This document shows, one piece after another, positions 1 to 6,486 of a DNA stretch of 8,747 nucleotides. A model generated the notes under the pieces. That model was not told where the DNA came from. It did not search any database and saw only the letters and a program-made list of their open reading frames with translations. The stretch covers positions 1 to 8,747 of the forward strand of contig QLUP01000034.1 in NCBI GenBank assembly GCA_018725485.1, given 5' to 3'. The stretch comes from Candidatus Lithacetigena glycinireducens (GTDB taxonomy: Bacteria > Coprothermobacterota > HKB111). A program made the translations under genes and the position numbers. Each line of letters opens with the position of its first letter. The stretch's first letter is position 1.

Positions 1-74
1 ATACCTCGCACCTTGCCATAATACTTGGTTAAACCCTCGGTTTGAATTACCGTTCTCTTCTGGGAATAATTCAT
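1..74 (-). CDS. ABC transporter ATP-binding protein, N-terminal fragment (runs off the window)
   Basis: Only the first 24 codons are present; the gene continues past position 1. It starts with ATG at 74-72, with Shine-Dalgarno AAAGGAGG at 83-90, 8 nt upstream. The visible peptide contains VIQTEGLTKYYGKVRG, the typical first beta strand and A-loop region of ABC ATPases (consensus I..E.LTK.YG...A), where an aromatic residue stacks on the ATP adenine. The Walker A motif would lie just outside the window. It begins 17 nt after the stop of the M28-like peptidase gene, and its ribosome-binding site abuts that stop, so the two are probably co-transcribed. Substrate and direction of transport cannot be told. 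The family call rests on a short peptide but the match is characteristic. Confidence 0.75.
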   Translation of the reverse strand, partial: MNYSQKRTVIQTEGLTKYYGKVRG

Positions 75-91
75 ATCGCCTGCCTCCTTTC

Positions 92-2053
92 TTAGGTTTT
101 TATTAACCTTATCTCACCGATTTTTTCTATTAATTCGTAGAATTCAAGCAAGAGAAGAAGATTATTAAAACCTGTCTCAAGCCTTATCAAATTAGCTATT
201 TCCAGGATGCTCCTCTTACCGTCTGTCCAGTATATTGCTAAATCAGGGAGCAAATTGAAAGTGTCTTTATGTTCTTTTCTCAGGTTATACCATACATCAC
301 GGTCTTTATTGCTTAAGCGGTGGTAGTGATATTGCATATAGAAAGGTCCTGGATGAATTTTTTGGGGTATGGTCCGGGAAGCCTTCTCCTCTAACTCTGA
401 CAAATCTGATACCACTGCTTTATTATCTATGAAGGGGTCAAGTTTCTGGATTTCCTGGTGAGTAAAGGAAGTGATTTCATTTCTCCATTTTTCTGTGTCA
501 ATGCTGTGAATAATTCTTTTTAAAGATTCCAGGGCTTCAAGTTCTTGTTGGAGTGTAAATAGAGCCCTGTTTATAAAATATCTGGCATCTACCAAACCAT
601 CATTTTCTTCCCGTGATAAACTGGTAAGGCTGTTTTGAATAAACCTTAACAGGTTACATTTATACCTGGTTACCATTTCTCTGCCCAGCCATTCAGTTTC
701 TTTTTCTCCAGCTATGGAGAGGAAAATTGCATAAACAGCACTTAAAGTTCCCACTCTTTTCATCATCAAGGGGTCTATTTTGTCAGGAGTATCCATAGAA
801 GTGTGATAAAAGAGGTCAGGCCATTGGATGAGCATAGGGCAGGGGATATTGACTGTAGGGTCGCTTAATATAAAGTGGTCGCTTCCTCCACTATAGGGGG
901 TTGGGGAAATTAGAAAAAGGGGATGACTTTCTTCTTTATCACTGCTGATTTCCTTGCCAATTCTTTCAATCAGCGCATTAACGAATGAAGGCATAGCCAT
1001 CGGAGTATTTGTTAACTTCAAAATACTTAAAGTCAGGTTTTGATTTTCACCTACCATATCCAGGTTCAAGGCAGCGATCATTCTTCGGGCTTTATCGGGA
1101 TAGGAAGCCAGGTAAGCGAGAGTTCCGGTCATCTCGGGAACCCATAAAAACCTGATACCCTTAACTGGTTTTGGTATTTTGCCTTCAGTAATTAATTGCT
1201 TTAAAGTACGGGCAATTTCCATTAAAACTGCACTACCTGAAGCGTTATCGTTAGCTGAAGGCTGAGGATGGCATAAATGAGCTATTAATAAAACTTCATC
1301 TTCAGTATTCCCAGGGATGACTGCTTCTACCACCTCGGTTGAACCGTCATAGAACTCTGCGTCTATTTTTATTTTTAACCTGGGAGGAGGATTTCCTTTA
1401 TCTAATTCTTTTTTGTAAAGGTCTCTTAGATAAGAACCGACATTAGGAGATAAGACAAATCCAAATGTTTTTTGACTGTCCTTTCCCCACCAGAAAGAAG
1501 AATATTCTACAGCATCAGGTAAGTCAAGCTTGCTTCTCACCGGAGGGGAAGGGTTAAGACCATCGTAAATTATTCCAACCGCACCATACCTACCAACTGC
1601 CAGGTCATTTAATCTTCTGGGTGAAGCATTGGATAATACTACCTTACCTTTAATATCCAGGCCTGTATAATCTTTATCTTCGTCTCCACCATCAACCACT
1701 ACTAACTCAACCTCACCTTCAAAGGAAGAACTTCTCTGGATTATAGAAGTTTTTACATCTCTAAAATCTGCCAGTTTTCTATTTTCTGGAGACAGAAGAT
1801 GAAGGGATGCCTGCTTAAGATTCCATTCTTCTGGCATTTCTGCAGTCCAGTAGCGAGTTTTTCCATCAGCAGGGAAATTAAGGATTTCACATTCTATCTC
1901 CATTTCTCTCATAACGCTCTTTACATATTGAGCAGATTTTCTAAAGCCTGGGCTGGCTTGAATCCTATGGTGGCGCGAAATATCAATGGCATATTCTTTG
2001 GCAGCATCTCCAGAAAACTCATTTTTGGTTATTTCTATCAGGTTTTTAAGCAT
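92..2053 (-). CDS. M28-like zinc peptidase with PA domain and C-terminal winged-helix-like domain (DUF4910 type)
   Basis: The 653-residue product looks like a metallo-aminopeptidase of the M28 clan, cytoplasmic because no signal peptide is visible. Residues 1-105 form an N-terminal region, and about 110-235 a PA-like insert (EGEVELVVVDGG, then GLDIKGKVVLSN). Residues 245-450 are the zinc fold. Expected ligands are H259 and D269 (AHLCHPQPSANDNASG), E307 (WVPEMTGT), D332 (LNLDMVG) and H417 (FYHTSMDT), plus a GGSDH motif at 389-393. Residue 306, where canonical M28 enzymes carry the catalytic glutamate (EE pair), is proline. The CHP..ANDN signature and this proline match what I recall of DUF4910 and DUF2172 aminopeptidase-like proteins, so the substrate is uncertain. 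Residues 585-653 resemble a winged helix (DGKRSILEIANLI). Start ATG at 2053-2051 has AGGGG 7 nt upstream. It lies 20 nt after udg. Confidence 0.85.
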   Translation of the reverse strand: MLKNLIEITKNEFSGDAAKEYAIDISRHHRIQASPGFRKSAQYVKSVMREMEIECEILNFPADGKTRYWTAEMPEEWNLKQASLHLLSPENRKLADFRDVKTSIIQRSSSFEGEVELVVVDGGDEDKDYTGLDIKGKVVLSNASPRRLNDLAVGRYGAVGIIYDGLNPSPPVRSKLDLPDAVEYSSFWWGKDSQKTFGFVLSPNVGSYLRDLYKKELDKGNPPPRLKIKIDAEFYDGSTEVVEAVIPGNTEDEVLLIAHLCHPQPSANDNASGSAVLMEIARTLKQLITEGKIPKPVKGIRFLWVPEMTGTLAYLASYPDKARRMIAALNLDMVGENQNLTLSILKLTNTPMAMPSFVNALIERIGKEISSDKEESHPLFLISPTPYSGGSDHFILSDPTVNIPCPMLIQWPDLFYHTSMDTPDKIDPLMMKRVGTLSAVYAIFLSIAGEKETEWLGREMVTRYKCNLLRFIQNSLTSLSREENDGLVDARYFINRALFTLQQELEALESLKRIIHSIDTEKWRNEITSFTHQEIQKLDPFIDNKAVVSDLSELEEKASRTIPQKIHPGPFYMQYHYHRLSNKDRDVWYNLRKEHKDTFNLLPDLAIYWTDGKRSILEIANLIRLETGFNNLLLLLEFYELIEKIGEIRLIKT

Positions 2054-2073
2054 TTTTTGACCCCTATAGTAAT

Positions 2074-2775
2074 TTATACTTTCTTAAATAAAGGTAAATT
2101 CCAGGTGTCTATTTTTAGATTTACAGAGTTTTTAGCTTCCTGCAAATCTGATAAGAAGGTCTCAAAAGTTTTATCGTAAACACGACCTTTTTGCCTGAGA
2201 ACATAAGCAGGGTGAAAGACAGGAATAACCTTAATGTTTTTAAAGTTAAACCATTTCCCCCTATCTTGAGTTATGGTTTTAAAGTTTTTACCGAGAAGCG
2301 AAGAGGCTGAGGGAGAGCCCAGAGCAACGATCACTTTGGGGCTAACCGCTTCAATTTCTTTTTCCAGAAAACCAAAGCAAGCCTGGATTTCCTCAGTCCT
2401 GGGAGGACGGTTCACTTTTTTATAGTCAACCTGCTCAAAGGCTCGGCATTTAACAATGTTGGTTATCCATACTTCATTTCTTGCTAAGCCTACCTGTGTC
2501 AATGAATGGTTGAGCAGCTCTCCCGCTCTTCCCACGAATGGCCTTCCTTCTCGGTCTTCCTGATCCCCAGGGCCTTCACCAATAAACACCAGGTCAGAGG
2601 GCATTTTTCCTTCTCCTATTACTGTATTGGTACGGTAATATCCCAGTGAACATTTTTTACAACTATCAACTTCCTTTTTATAAATTTCCCGATCAAAAGG
2701 AATATTATTAACTCCAAATATAAAACCAGGCTTTTGACTGCTCATATCTTTCCTCACTAAATTAGAATCATTCAT
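2074..2775 (-). CDS. Type-4 uracil-DNA glycosylase (4Fe-4S)
   Basis: The product (233 aa) removes uracil from DNA as the first step of base-excision repair, countering cytosine deamination and dUTP incorporation. Family 4/5-type hallmarks are visible: cysteines C39, C42, C110 and C133, which fit the four ligands of the [4Fe-4S] cluster; motif A GEGPGDQED at 66-74; the conserved GRPFVGRAGELL at 77-88; and motif B HPAYVLR at 188-194. Acidic E67 and D71 in motif A are typical of family 4 and argue against family 5. The start shown is ATG 2775-2773, which has only a poor ribosome-binding site. Residue 11 (ATG 2745-2743) has GAGGA 5 nt upstream and is the likelier true start; the residues lost are not conserved. 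It is first in the minus-strand operon with the peptidase and ABC ATPase, which have no obvious functional link to it. Confidence 0.93.
   Translation of the reverse strand: MNDSNLVRKDMSSQKPGFIFGVNNIPFDREIYKKEVDSCKKCSLGYYRTNTVIGEGKMPSDLVFIGEGPGDQEDREGRPFVGRAGELLNHSLTQVGLARNEVWITNIVKCRAFEQVDYKKVNRPPRTEEIQACFGFLEKEIEAVSPKVIVALGSPSASSLLGKNFKTITQDRGKWFNFKNIKVIPVFHPAYVLRQKGRVYDKTFETFLSDLQEAKNSVNLKIDTWNLPLFKKV
2751..2755 (-). promoter_or_regulatory. Ribosome-binding site favouring the internal start of the uracil-DNA glycosylase
   Basis: On the minus strand the sequence reads GTGAGGAAAGATATG, placing GAGGA 5 nt before ATG 2745-2743 (residue 11 of the longest frame). The upstream ATG at 2775 is preceded by AAGTGATAAAAT, with no good match to the anti-Shine-Dalgarno. 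This supports a 223-residue protein. Confidence 0.55.
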
Positions 2776-2800
2776 ATTTTATCACTTATACTAACCCTTT

Positions 2801-2829
2801 ATGGTATTATTATAAAAAGGAAATATCAA
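2801..2829 (-). promoter_or_regulatory. Candidate promoter for the udg-peptidase-ABC operon
   Basis: Minus-strand -35 TTGATA (2829-2824, 5 of 6 to TTGACA), a 17-nt spacer, and -10 TACCAT (2806-2801, 4 of 6). A perfect TATAAT (2814-2809) lies within the spacer but has no good -35 at the right distance. The start site would fall about 20 nt upstream of the longest udg ATG. This is prediction by eye in an AT-rich region. Confidence 0.3.
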
Positions 2830-2965
2830 TTATCGGCTCTATTATTTAGGTTAGATTATTAACTAAAAAGATTCGAATTGTCTGAGAAGATATAAGTTTC
2901 TCAATTAAGGGTAAATATATTATGATAAAAAAAGGAAAACTGTAGAGAAAATTTTATATGATGAA

Positions 2966-2994
2966 TTGATGGAGCTATTTAGAAGGAATATGCT
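2966..2994 (+). promoter_or_regulatory. Candidate promoter for lon
   Basis: Plus-strand -35 TTGATG (2966-2971, 4 of 6), a 17-nt spacer, and -10 TATGCT (2989-2994, 4 of 6). Transcription would begin near 3001 and give a leader of about 23 nt carrying the lon ribosome-binding site GGAGGA at 3015-3020. I see no CIRCE-type inverted repeat or CtsR-like heptamer repeat in 2776-3023, so a heat-shock repressor site is not evident. Confidence 0.4.
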
Positions 2995-3023
2995 AAATTG
3001 TCCTGTTCATCACTGGAGGAAAT

Positions 3024-5375
3024 ATGGAAAATATTGAACAAGTTGATATCTCCACAGTATTACCGATTCTACCTCTTAAAAATACGGTAATTTATCCATA
3101 TATGATGGTTCCGCTGACCGTAGGTAGAGAAAAATCTATCAAACTAATAAACGATCTGGGAGCTAACAAAGTTTTAGGGCTTATTTCCCAGACCACAGAT
3201 CTGGAAGACCCCGAATTTACCGATTTATACAGTATGGGAACCGCTGCCATTATTCTAAAGATAATGCGGATGCCAGATGGGACTATGAGTGTGATAGTTC
3301 AGGGTTTGAAGAGAATTATTGTGAAATCCTGGCTTGATAAAGAGCCATATTTTAAGGCAGAGGTTGAAATAATTAATGAAGATGAAATGGAAACCATTGA
3401 AAGTGAAGGGGTTAAAAGGCATGTGATATCTTTACTGGAGAAAGTGGTTAGCATTTCACCAGATTTTTCCAGAGAAGTATATGTTGCAGCTATTAATACC
3501 GACAACCCGGGTAGATTAGCAGATTTAATCACTTCAAACCTGAATTTAAAACTATCTGAAAGACAGCAAATCTTAGAAACTCTTAAGCCTGTAAAAAGAC
3601 TGTTATTGGTTTCAGAATTTCTTCAAAAAGAGATTGAAATACTGGAGGTAGCGGACAAGATTCAGTCCCAGGTAAAAGAGGAGCTGAGTAAAGCTCAAAG
3701 ACAGGCTATCTTGCGGGAACAATTGAAGGCTATTCAGAGAGAATTAGGCGAAGCCGATGATAAGAACATGGAGGTAACAGAATTTAGGAAAAAACTGAAT
3801 AAAATTGAATTACCAGAACAGGCAAAAGCCTTAGCTGAAAGAGAGATTGAAAAACTTGAGCGTATGCCTACCTACGCTGCTGAATACATTGTTAGCAGGA
3901 CCTATCTGGATTGGTTGTTAAGTCTTCCCTGGAAAACTGCCAGCACCGATAATCTGAGTATTAAAGAAGCCTCTACCATTCTTGATGAAGATCATTACAA
4001 TCTGGAAAAACCAAAAGAGAGAATACTCGATTTCTTAGCGGTAAGAAAATTAAAAGGGCAAACCAAGGGCCCTATACTCTGCTTTGTTGGACCCCCAGGG
4101 GTGGGAAAAACTTCTTTAGGACAATCTATTGCCCGCTCTATGAATCGAAAATTCATCAGGATATCTCTTGGAGGGATGAGAGATGAAGCTGAAATCAGAG
4201 GGCATAGAAGGACCTATGTGGGAGCTATACCAGGTCGAATTATTCAGGGTTTAAGAAATGTTGGAGTAAATAATCCAGTTTTTATGTTAGACGAGATTGA
4301 TAAAATTGGCATGGATTTTCGTGGTGACCCTTCCGCTGCCTTACTGGAAGTGCTTGATCCAGAGCAAAACTATTCTTTTACCGACCATTACTTAGAAGCA
4401 CCTTTTGACCTGAGTTCAATTTTCTTTATACTAACTGCTAACCTTATGGATACTGTGCCACCTGCCCTCAGGGACCGTATGGAAGTTATTGAATTGCCTG
4501 GATATACTGAACCAGAAAAAGTTGAAATTGCCAGGAGATACCTGGTACCCAAGCAGGTAAAAGAAAATGGCTTATCTATTGAAGAGGTAGAGGTTTATGA
4601 TGATGCTCTACAGGATATTATCAGGTTTTATACCAGAGAAGCCGGGGTTAGAAATCTGGAGCGCTCTATTGCTCGCATCTGCCGGAAAATTGCTCGCCTA
4701 AAAGCTGAAGATACTCTAACTCAACTAATTAAGGTTGATTCAACTAATTTATCTAATTACCTCGGCGTAAGAAGGTATAGATTAGAAGAAGCGCAAGAAA
4801 AAAGTGAGATAGGGGTAGCTACAGGCCTGGCGGTAACCTCTGCTGGAGGAGAGGTTTTGTTGATTGAAACAGCACAGATGGAAGGAAAAGGTGTTTTATC
4901 GCTAACCGGACAACTCGGAGAGGTCATGCAAGAATCAGCTAAAGCTGGTCTTACCTATATTAGAACCAGGGCAAAAGAGATGGGGTTAGCAATCAATTTT
5001 TATGAAAGTAAAGACCTGCATATACATGTACCCGAAGGAGCTATTCCCAAGGATGGTCCTTCTGCTGGTATTGCCATTGCGGTATCAGTTTTGTCTTCGT
5101 TGACCCGGAAACCAATAAGGAAAGATGTCGCTATGACTGGAGAAATAACCTTACGGGGCAAGGTTCTTTCGGTTGGTGGTATAAAAGAAAAGGTAATGGC
5201 AGCTCAGAGAGCCGGAATAAAGAAAGTAATTATACCTTTAGAAAATGAAAAAGATCTTGAGGAAGTGCCAGCTTTTATAAAAGAAAGTCTTAATATCAAG
5301 CTGGTTAAACATATGGATGAAGTATTAACCGATGTTTTTGAAATTGACCTGCCTTCAGAAATAGATAAAGGGTGA
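3024..5375 (+). CDS. lon: ATP-dependent protease Lon
   Basis: Cytoplasmic hexameric AAA+ serine protease (EC 3.4.21.53) that unfolds and degrades damaged and short-lived regulatory proteins. At 783 aa it has the normal length for LonA. Residues 10-200 form the substrate-recognition LAN domain (LPILPLKNTVIYPYMMVPL), and about 200-300 the helical linker (REQLKAIQRELGE). The AAA+ module follows: Walker A GPPGVGKT at 356-363, Walker B VFMLDEID at 419-426, sensor-1 N473, arginine finger R485 and sensor-2 R543. The protease domain (about 595-775) carries the catalytic serine S680 in PKDGPSAGIA and lysine K723 in GGIKEK, 43 residues apart as in E. coli (S679/K722). All key residues are present, so it should be active. 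ATG start follows GGAGGA at 3015-3020. It diverges from udg and converges on rplL. The stop codon lies inside the terminator stem. Confidence 0.98.
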   Translation: MENIEQVDISTVLPILPLKNTVIYPYMMVPLTVGREKSIKLINDLGANKVLGLISQTTDLEDPEFTDLYSMGTAAIILKIMRMPDGTMSVIVQGLKRIIVKSWLDKEPYFKAEVEIINEDEMETIESEGVKRHVISLLEKVVSISPDFSREVYVAAINTDNPGRLADLITSNLNLKLSERQQILETLKPVKRLLLVSEFLQKEIEILEVADKIQSQVKEELSKAQRQAILREQLKAIQRELGEADDKNMEVTEFRKKLNKIELPEQAKALAEREIEKLERMPTYAAEYIVSRTYLDWLLSLPWKTASTDNLSIKEASTILDEDHYNLEKPKERILDFLAVRKLKGQTKGPILCFVGPPGVGKTSLGQSIARSMNRKFIRISLGGMRDEAEIRGHRRTYVGAIPGRIIQGLRNVGVNNPVFMLDEIDKIGMDFRGDPSAALLEVLDPEQNYSFTDHYLEAPFDLSSIFFILTANLMDTVPPALRDRMEVIELPGYTEPEKVEIARRYLVPKQVKENGLSIEEVEVYDDALQDIIRFYTREAGVRNLERSIARICRKIARLKAEDTLTQLIKVDSTNLSNYLGVRRYRLEEAQEKSEIGVATGLAVTSAGGEVLLIETAQMEGKGVLSLTGQLGEVMQESAKAGLTYIRTRAKEMGLAINFYESKDLHIHVPEGAIPKDGPSAGIAIAVSVLSSLTRKPIRKDVAMTGEITLRGKVLSVGGIKEKVMAAQRAGIKKVIIPLENEKDLEEVPAFIKESLNIKLVKHMDEVLTDVFEIDLPSEIDKG

Positions 5376-5394
5376 GGTTTTCCTCACCCTTTAT
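5365..5394. terminator. Convergent terminator hairpin between lon and rplL
   Basis: A perfect 13-bp inverted repeat (5365-5377 with 5382-5394, core AAAGGGTGAGG / CCTCACCCTTT) closed by a TTTT loop. The lon stop codon TGA (5373-5375) lies in the left arm. It sits between convergent genes and can form on both strands. Neither flank has a long uninterrupted T-run directly after the stem, so it may act together with the neighbouring hairpin. Confidence 0.75.
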
Positions 5395-5401
5395 ACAAAA
5401 C

Positions 5402-5424
5402 AACAACCTGTTGTTAATATTTTT
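5402..5424. terminator. Second small hairpin with T-rich tail in the lon/rplL junction
   Basis: The inverted repeat AACAAC / GTTGTT (5402-5407 and 5410-5415) is followed on the plus strand by AATATTTTTCTT, and read from the minus strand by GTTTTG. The stem is short and AT-rich, so on its own it is a weak terminator. It probably backs up the strong hairpin at 5365-5394, reinforcing lon termination on the plus strand and rplL termination on the minus strand. Confidence 0.4.
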
Positions 5425-5425
5425 C

Positions 5426-5797
5426 TTACCTGATTTCTATCTTAGCACCGACTGCCTCTAATTTAGCTTTTATTTCTTCAGCTTCTATCTTGTTGGTCTT
5501 TTCTTTTACCAGACTGGGTGCTGATTCAATTAATTCTTTAGCTTCTTTTAAACCGAGGGTTGTTACTTCGCGTACAGCCTTGATAACCTGAACTTTTCGA
5601 TCTCCAACTTCTTTAAGAATTACATCAAATTCAGTTTGTTCTTCGTGTGGAACTGCTTGAGCAGCAGGTGCAGTTCCAGCCATCATCATAGGCATAGCAG
5701 CACTAACTCCGAATCTTTCTTCTAAAGCTTTAACCAGCTCAGCTAATTCTAAAACGGTCATTTTTTCTACTACTTCAATAATTTCCTCTTTTTTCAC
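5426..5797 (-). CDS. rplL: 50S ribosomal protein L7/L12
   Basis: Stalk protein (123 aa, standard length) present as dimers on L10; it recruits translation factors such as EF-Tu and EF-G to the ribosome. Residues 1-33 form the N-terminal dimerisation and L10-binding helices. Residues about 34-54 are the Ala/Met/Pro-rich hinge ([12 protein letters not shown]), and 55-123 the compact factor-binding C-terminal domain ([19 protein letters not shown] at 73-91, which is highly conserved). The start is GTG (5797-5795), directly after the rplJ stop TAA (5800-5798). GGGAGG at 5808-5813, inside the rplJ end, is the ribosome-binding site. No ATG is available near the conserved N-terminus, so GTG is secure. 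Zero-gap spacing implies translational coupling with rplJ, although L12 is needed in excess of L10. Confidence 0.98.
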   Translation of the reverse strand: MKKEEIIEVVEKMTVLELAELVKALEERFGVSAAMPMMMAGTAPAAQAVPHEEQTEFDVILKEVGDRKVQVIKAVREVTTLGLKEAKELIESAPSLVKEKTNKIEAEEIKAKLEAVGAKIEIR

Positions 5798-6319
5798 TTA
5801 ATCTAAACCTCCCTTTTGGTTTTCAATCATTTTTAGAGCTTGAATAAGCCCACGAAGGGGCCCATTAAGAACATTAAGAAAATTGGATATAGGTGATTTC
5901 ATCATAAAAGAAATCTGGCTTAACAGGACTTCTCTACCAGGTAAGGCGCTCAAACTGAACATTGCCTTAGTGTCGAGTAGATTACCTTCAACAAACCCGC
6001 CTTTAATACGGAAAGTAGTGGGTTTATCTCTTCCAAAATCCACCAGGAATTTTACTGGAGATATCATATCTTCGTATCCGAGGATAATCCCGGTAAACCC
6101 CCGTAAATCAGGTTGACTATACCCTAATTTCTTAAAGGCTAAATTAATAATAGTGTTTTTAGCGACTCTAACTTCTCCCTGTTGAGCTCTGGCACCCTGC
6201 CTTAACTTGGCCACCTCGGAAGCACGCAGAGATTGGAAGTCAGCAAAAACTACTACTTTTGCGGATTTTACTTTATCCGCAATTAATTCTACTTCCTTCA
6301 CTTTTTCAGTTTTATACAT
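5798..6319 (-). CDS. rplJ: 50S ribosomal protein L10
   Basis: L10 (173 aa, standard length) anchors the L7/L12 dimers to 23S rRNA and is the base of the ribosomal stalk. Residues 1-130 form the rRNA-binding domain, including VVVFADFQSL (22-31), RVAKNTIINLAFK (51-63) and GFTGIILGYED (74-84). The C-terminal helix (about 140-173, FLNVLNGPLRGLIQALKMI) holds the L12-dimer binding segment. Start ATG 6319-6317 follows GGTGA at 6325-6329. In Gram-positive bacteria the L10-L12 complex binds its own leader mRNA and causes early termination. The leader at 6334-6450 fits that scheme, so this gene is probably autoregulated. Confidence 0.98.
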   Translation of the reverse strand: MYKTEKVKEVELIADKVKSAKVVVFADFQSLRASEVAKLRQGARAQQGEVRVAKNTIINLAFKKLGYSQPDLRGFTGIILGYEDMISPVKFLVDFGRDKPTTFRIKGGFVEGNLLDTKAMFSLSALPGREVLLSQISFMMKSPISNFLNVLNGPLRGLIQALKMIENQKGGLD

Positions 6320-6333
6320 TACTTCACCAGCCT

Positions 6334-6450
6334 TATAAAATAAAAAAGGACCTTCGCCCTATCCGGGAGGTCCACCGGTTTTCCTGTCAACCTCCCTCCC
6401 GCAGGCAATTCGGGCGATTTTAAGGTTCTTTTCACCACCTGCGATCTTAA
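6334..6450 (-). promoter_or_regulatory. L10 ribosomal-protein leader RNA (rplJL attenuator)
   Basis: The 167-nt gap between rplA and rplJ, read on the minus strand, folds into competing structures. An antiterminator pairs GGGAGGT (6396-6390) with ACCTCCC (6371-6365) around a small GG-AAAA-CC hairpin. The terminator at 6335-6373 uses part of the same ACCTCCC segment, so the two exclude each other. Upstream, CGCAGG (6443-6438) can pair with CCTGCG (6405-6400). UCGCCC (6417-6412) is complementary to GGGCGA (6359-6354), which would close the antiterminated form. Position before rplJ, length and the terminator match the known L10 leader class, in which the L10-L12 complex promotes termination when ribosomal protein is in excess. 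The class assignment comes from context and hand folding. Confidence 0.8.
6335..6373 (-). terminator. Attenuator terminator hairpin upstream of rplJ
   Basis: On the minus strand, GGACCT (6373-6368) pairs with AGGTCC (6353-6348). The stem is extended by CCC (6367-6365) with GGG (6359-6357) over a GGATA loop, leaving a 3-nt CGA bulge. It is followed directly by TTTTTTATTTTAT (6347-6335). A strong hairpin plus T-tract ending 16 nt before the rplJ ATG is a textbook intrinsic terminator. Since rplJL must be expressed, it has to be conditional. Confidence 0.85.
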
Positions 6451-6451
6451 G

Positions 6452-6472
6452 GAGGATTAAAAAATAATCCTC
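6452..6472 (-). repeat. Hairpin just after rplA, at the 5' edge of the L10 leader
   Basis: An 8-bp perfect inverted repeat, GAGGATTA / TAATCCTC on the minus strand (6472-6465 and 6459-6452), with a 5-nt T loop. It begins 14 nt after the rplA stop. There is no T-run after the stem on the minus strand, so it is not an obvious terminator. It may stabilise the rplA mRNA 3' end or be the first helix of the leader. Confidence 0.5.
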
Positions 6473-6486
6473 GAAAATAAGTTAAA

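Noticed and set aside
1799-2179. Plus-strand open frame of 126 codons.
   Set aside because: It is antisense to the end of udg and the start of the peptidase gene, both with strong family signatures, and has no recognisable protein features.
2884-2902. Inverted repeat GAGAA...TTCTC with a 9-nt loop as an operator upstream of lon.
   Set aside because: A five-base arm is expected often by chance in AT-rich DNA, and it is far from either proposed promoter core.
2922-2945. Short plus-strand open frame ATG...TAG (MIKKGKL) ahead of lon, as a possible leader peptide.
   Set aside because: Only seven codons in an AT-rich region, poorly spaced from an AAGGG, and upstream of the likely lon promoter.
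6372-6389. TTGACA on the minus strand inside the rplA-rplJ gap as a -35 of an rplJ promoter.
   Set aside because: No -10-like hexamer follows at 16-18 nt (the sequence there is GC-rich), and the bases form the antiterminator loop.
6319-6438. A 39-codon open frame through the L10 leader from GTG 6438, whose TAA overlaps the rplJ ATG (TAATG), suggesting a leader peptide.
   Set aside because: It has no proper ribosome-binding site, the peptide resembles nothing I know, and the stretch is explained by RNA structure. The stop-start overlap can be chance.
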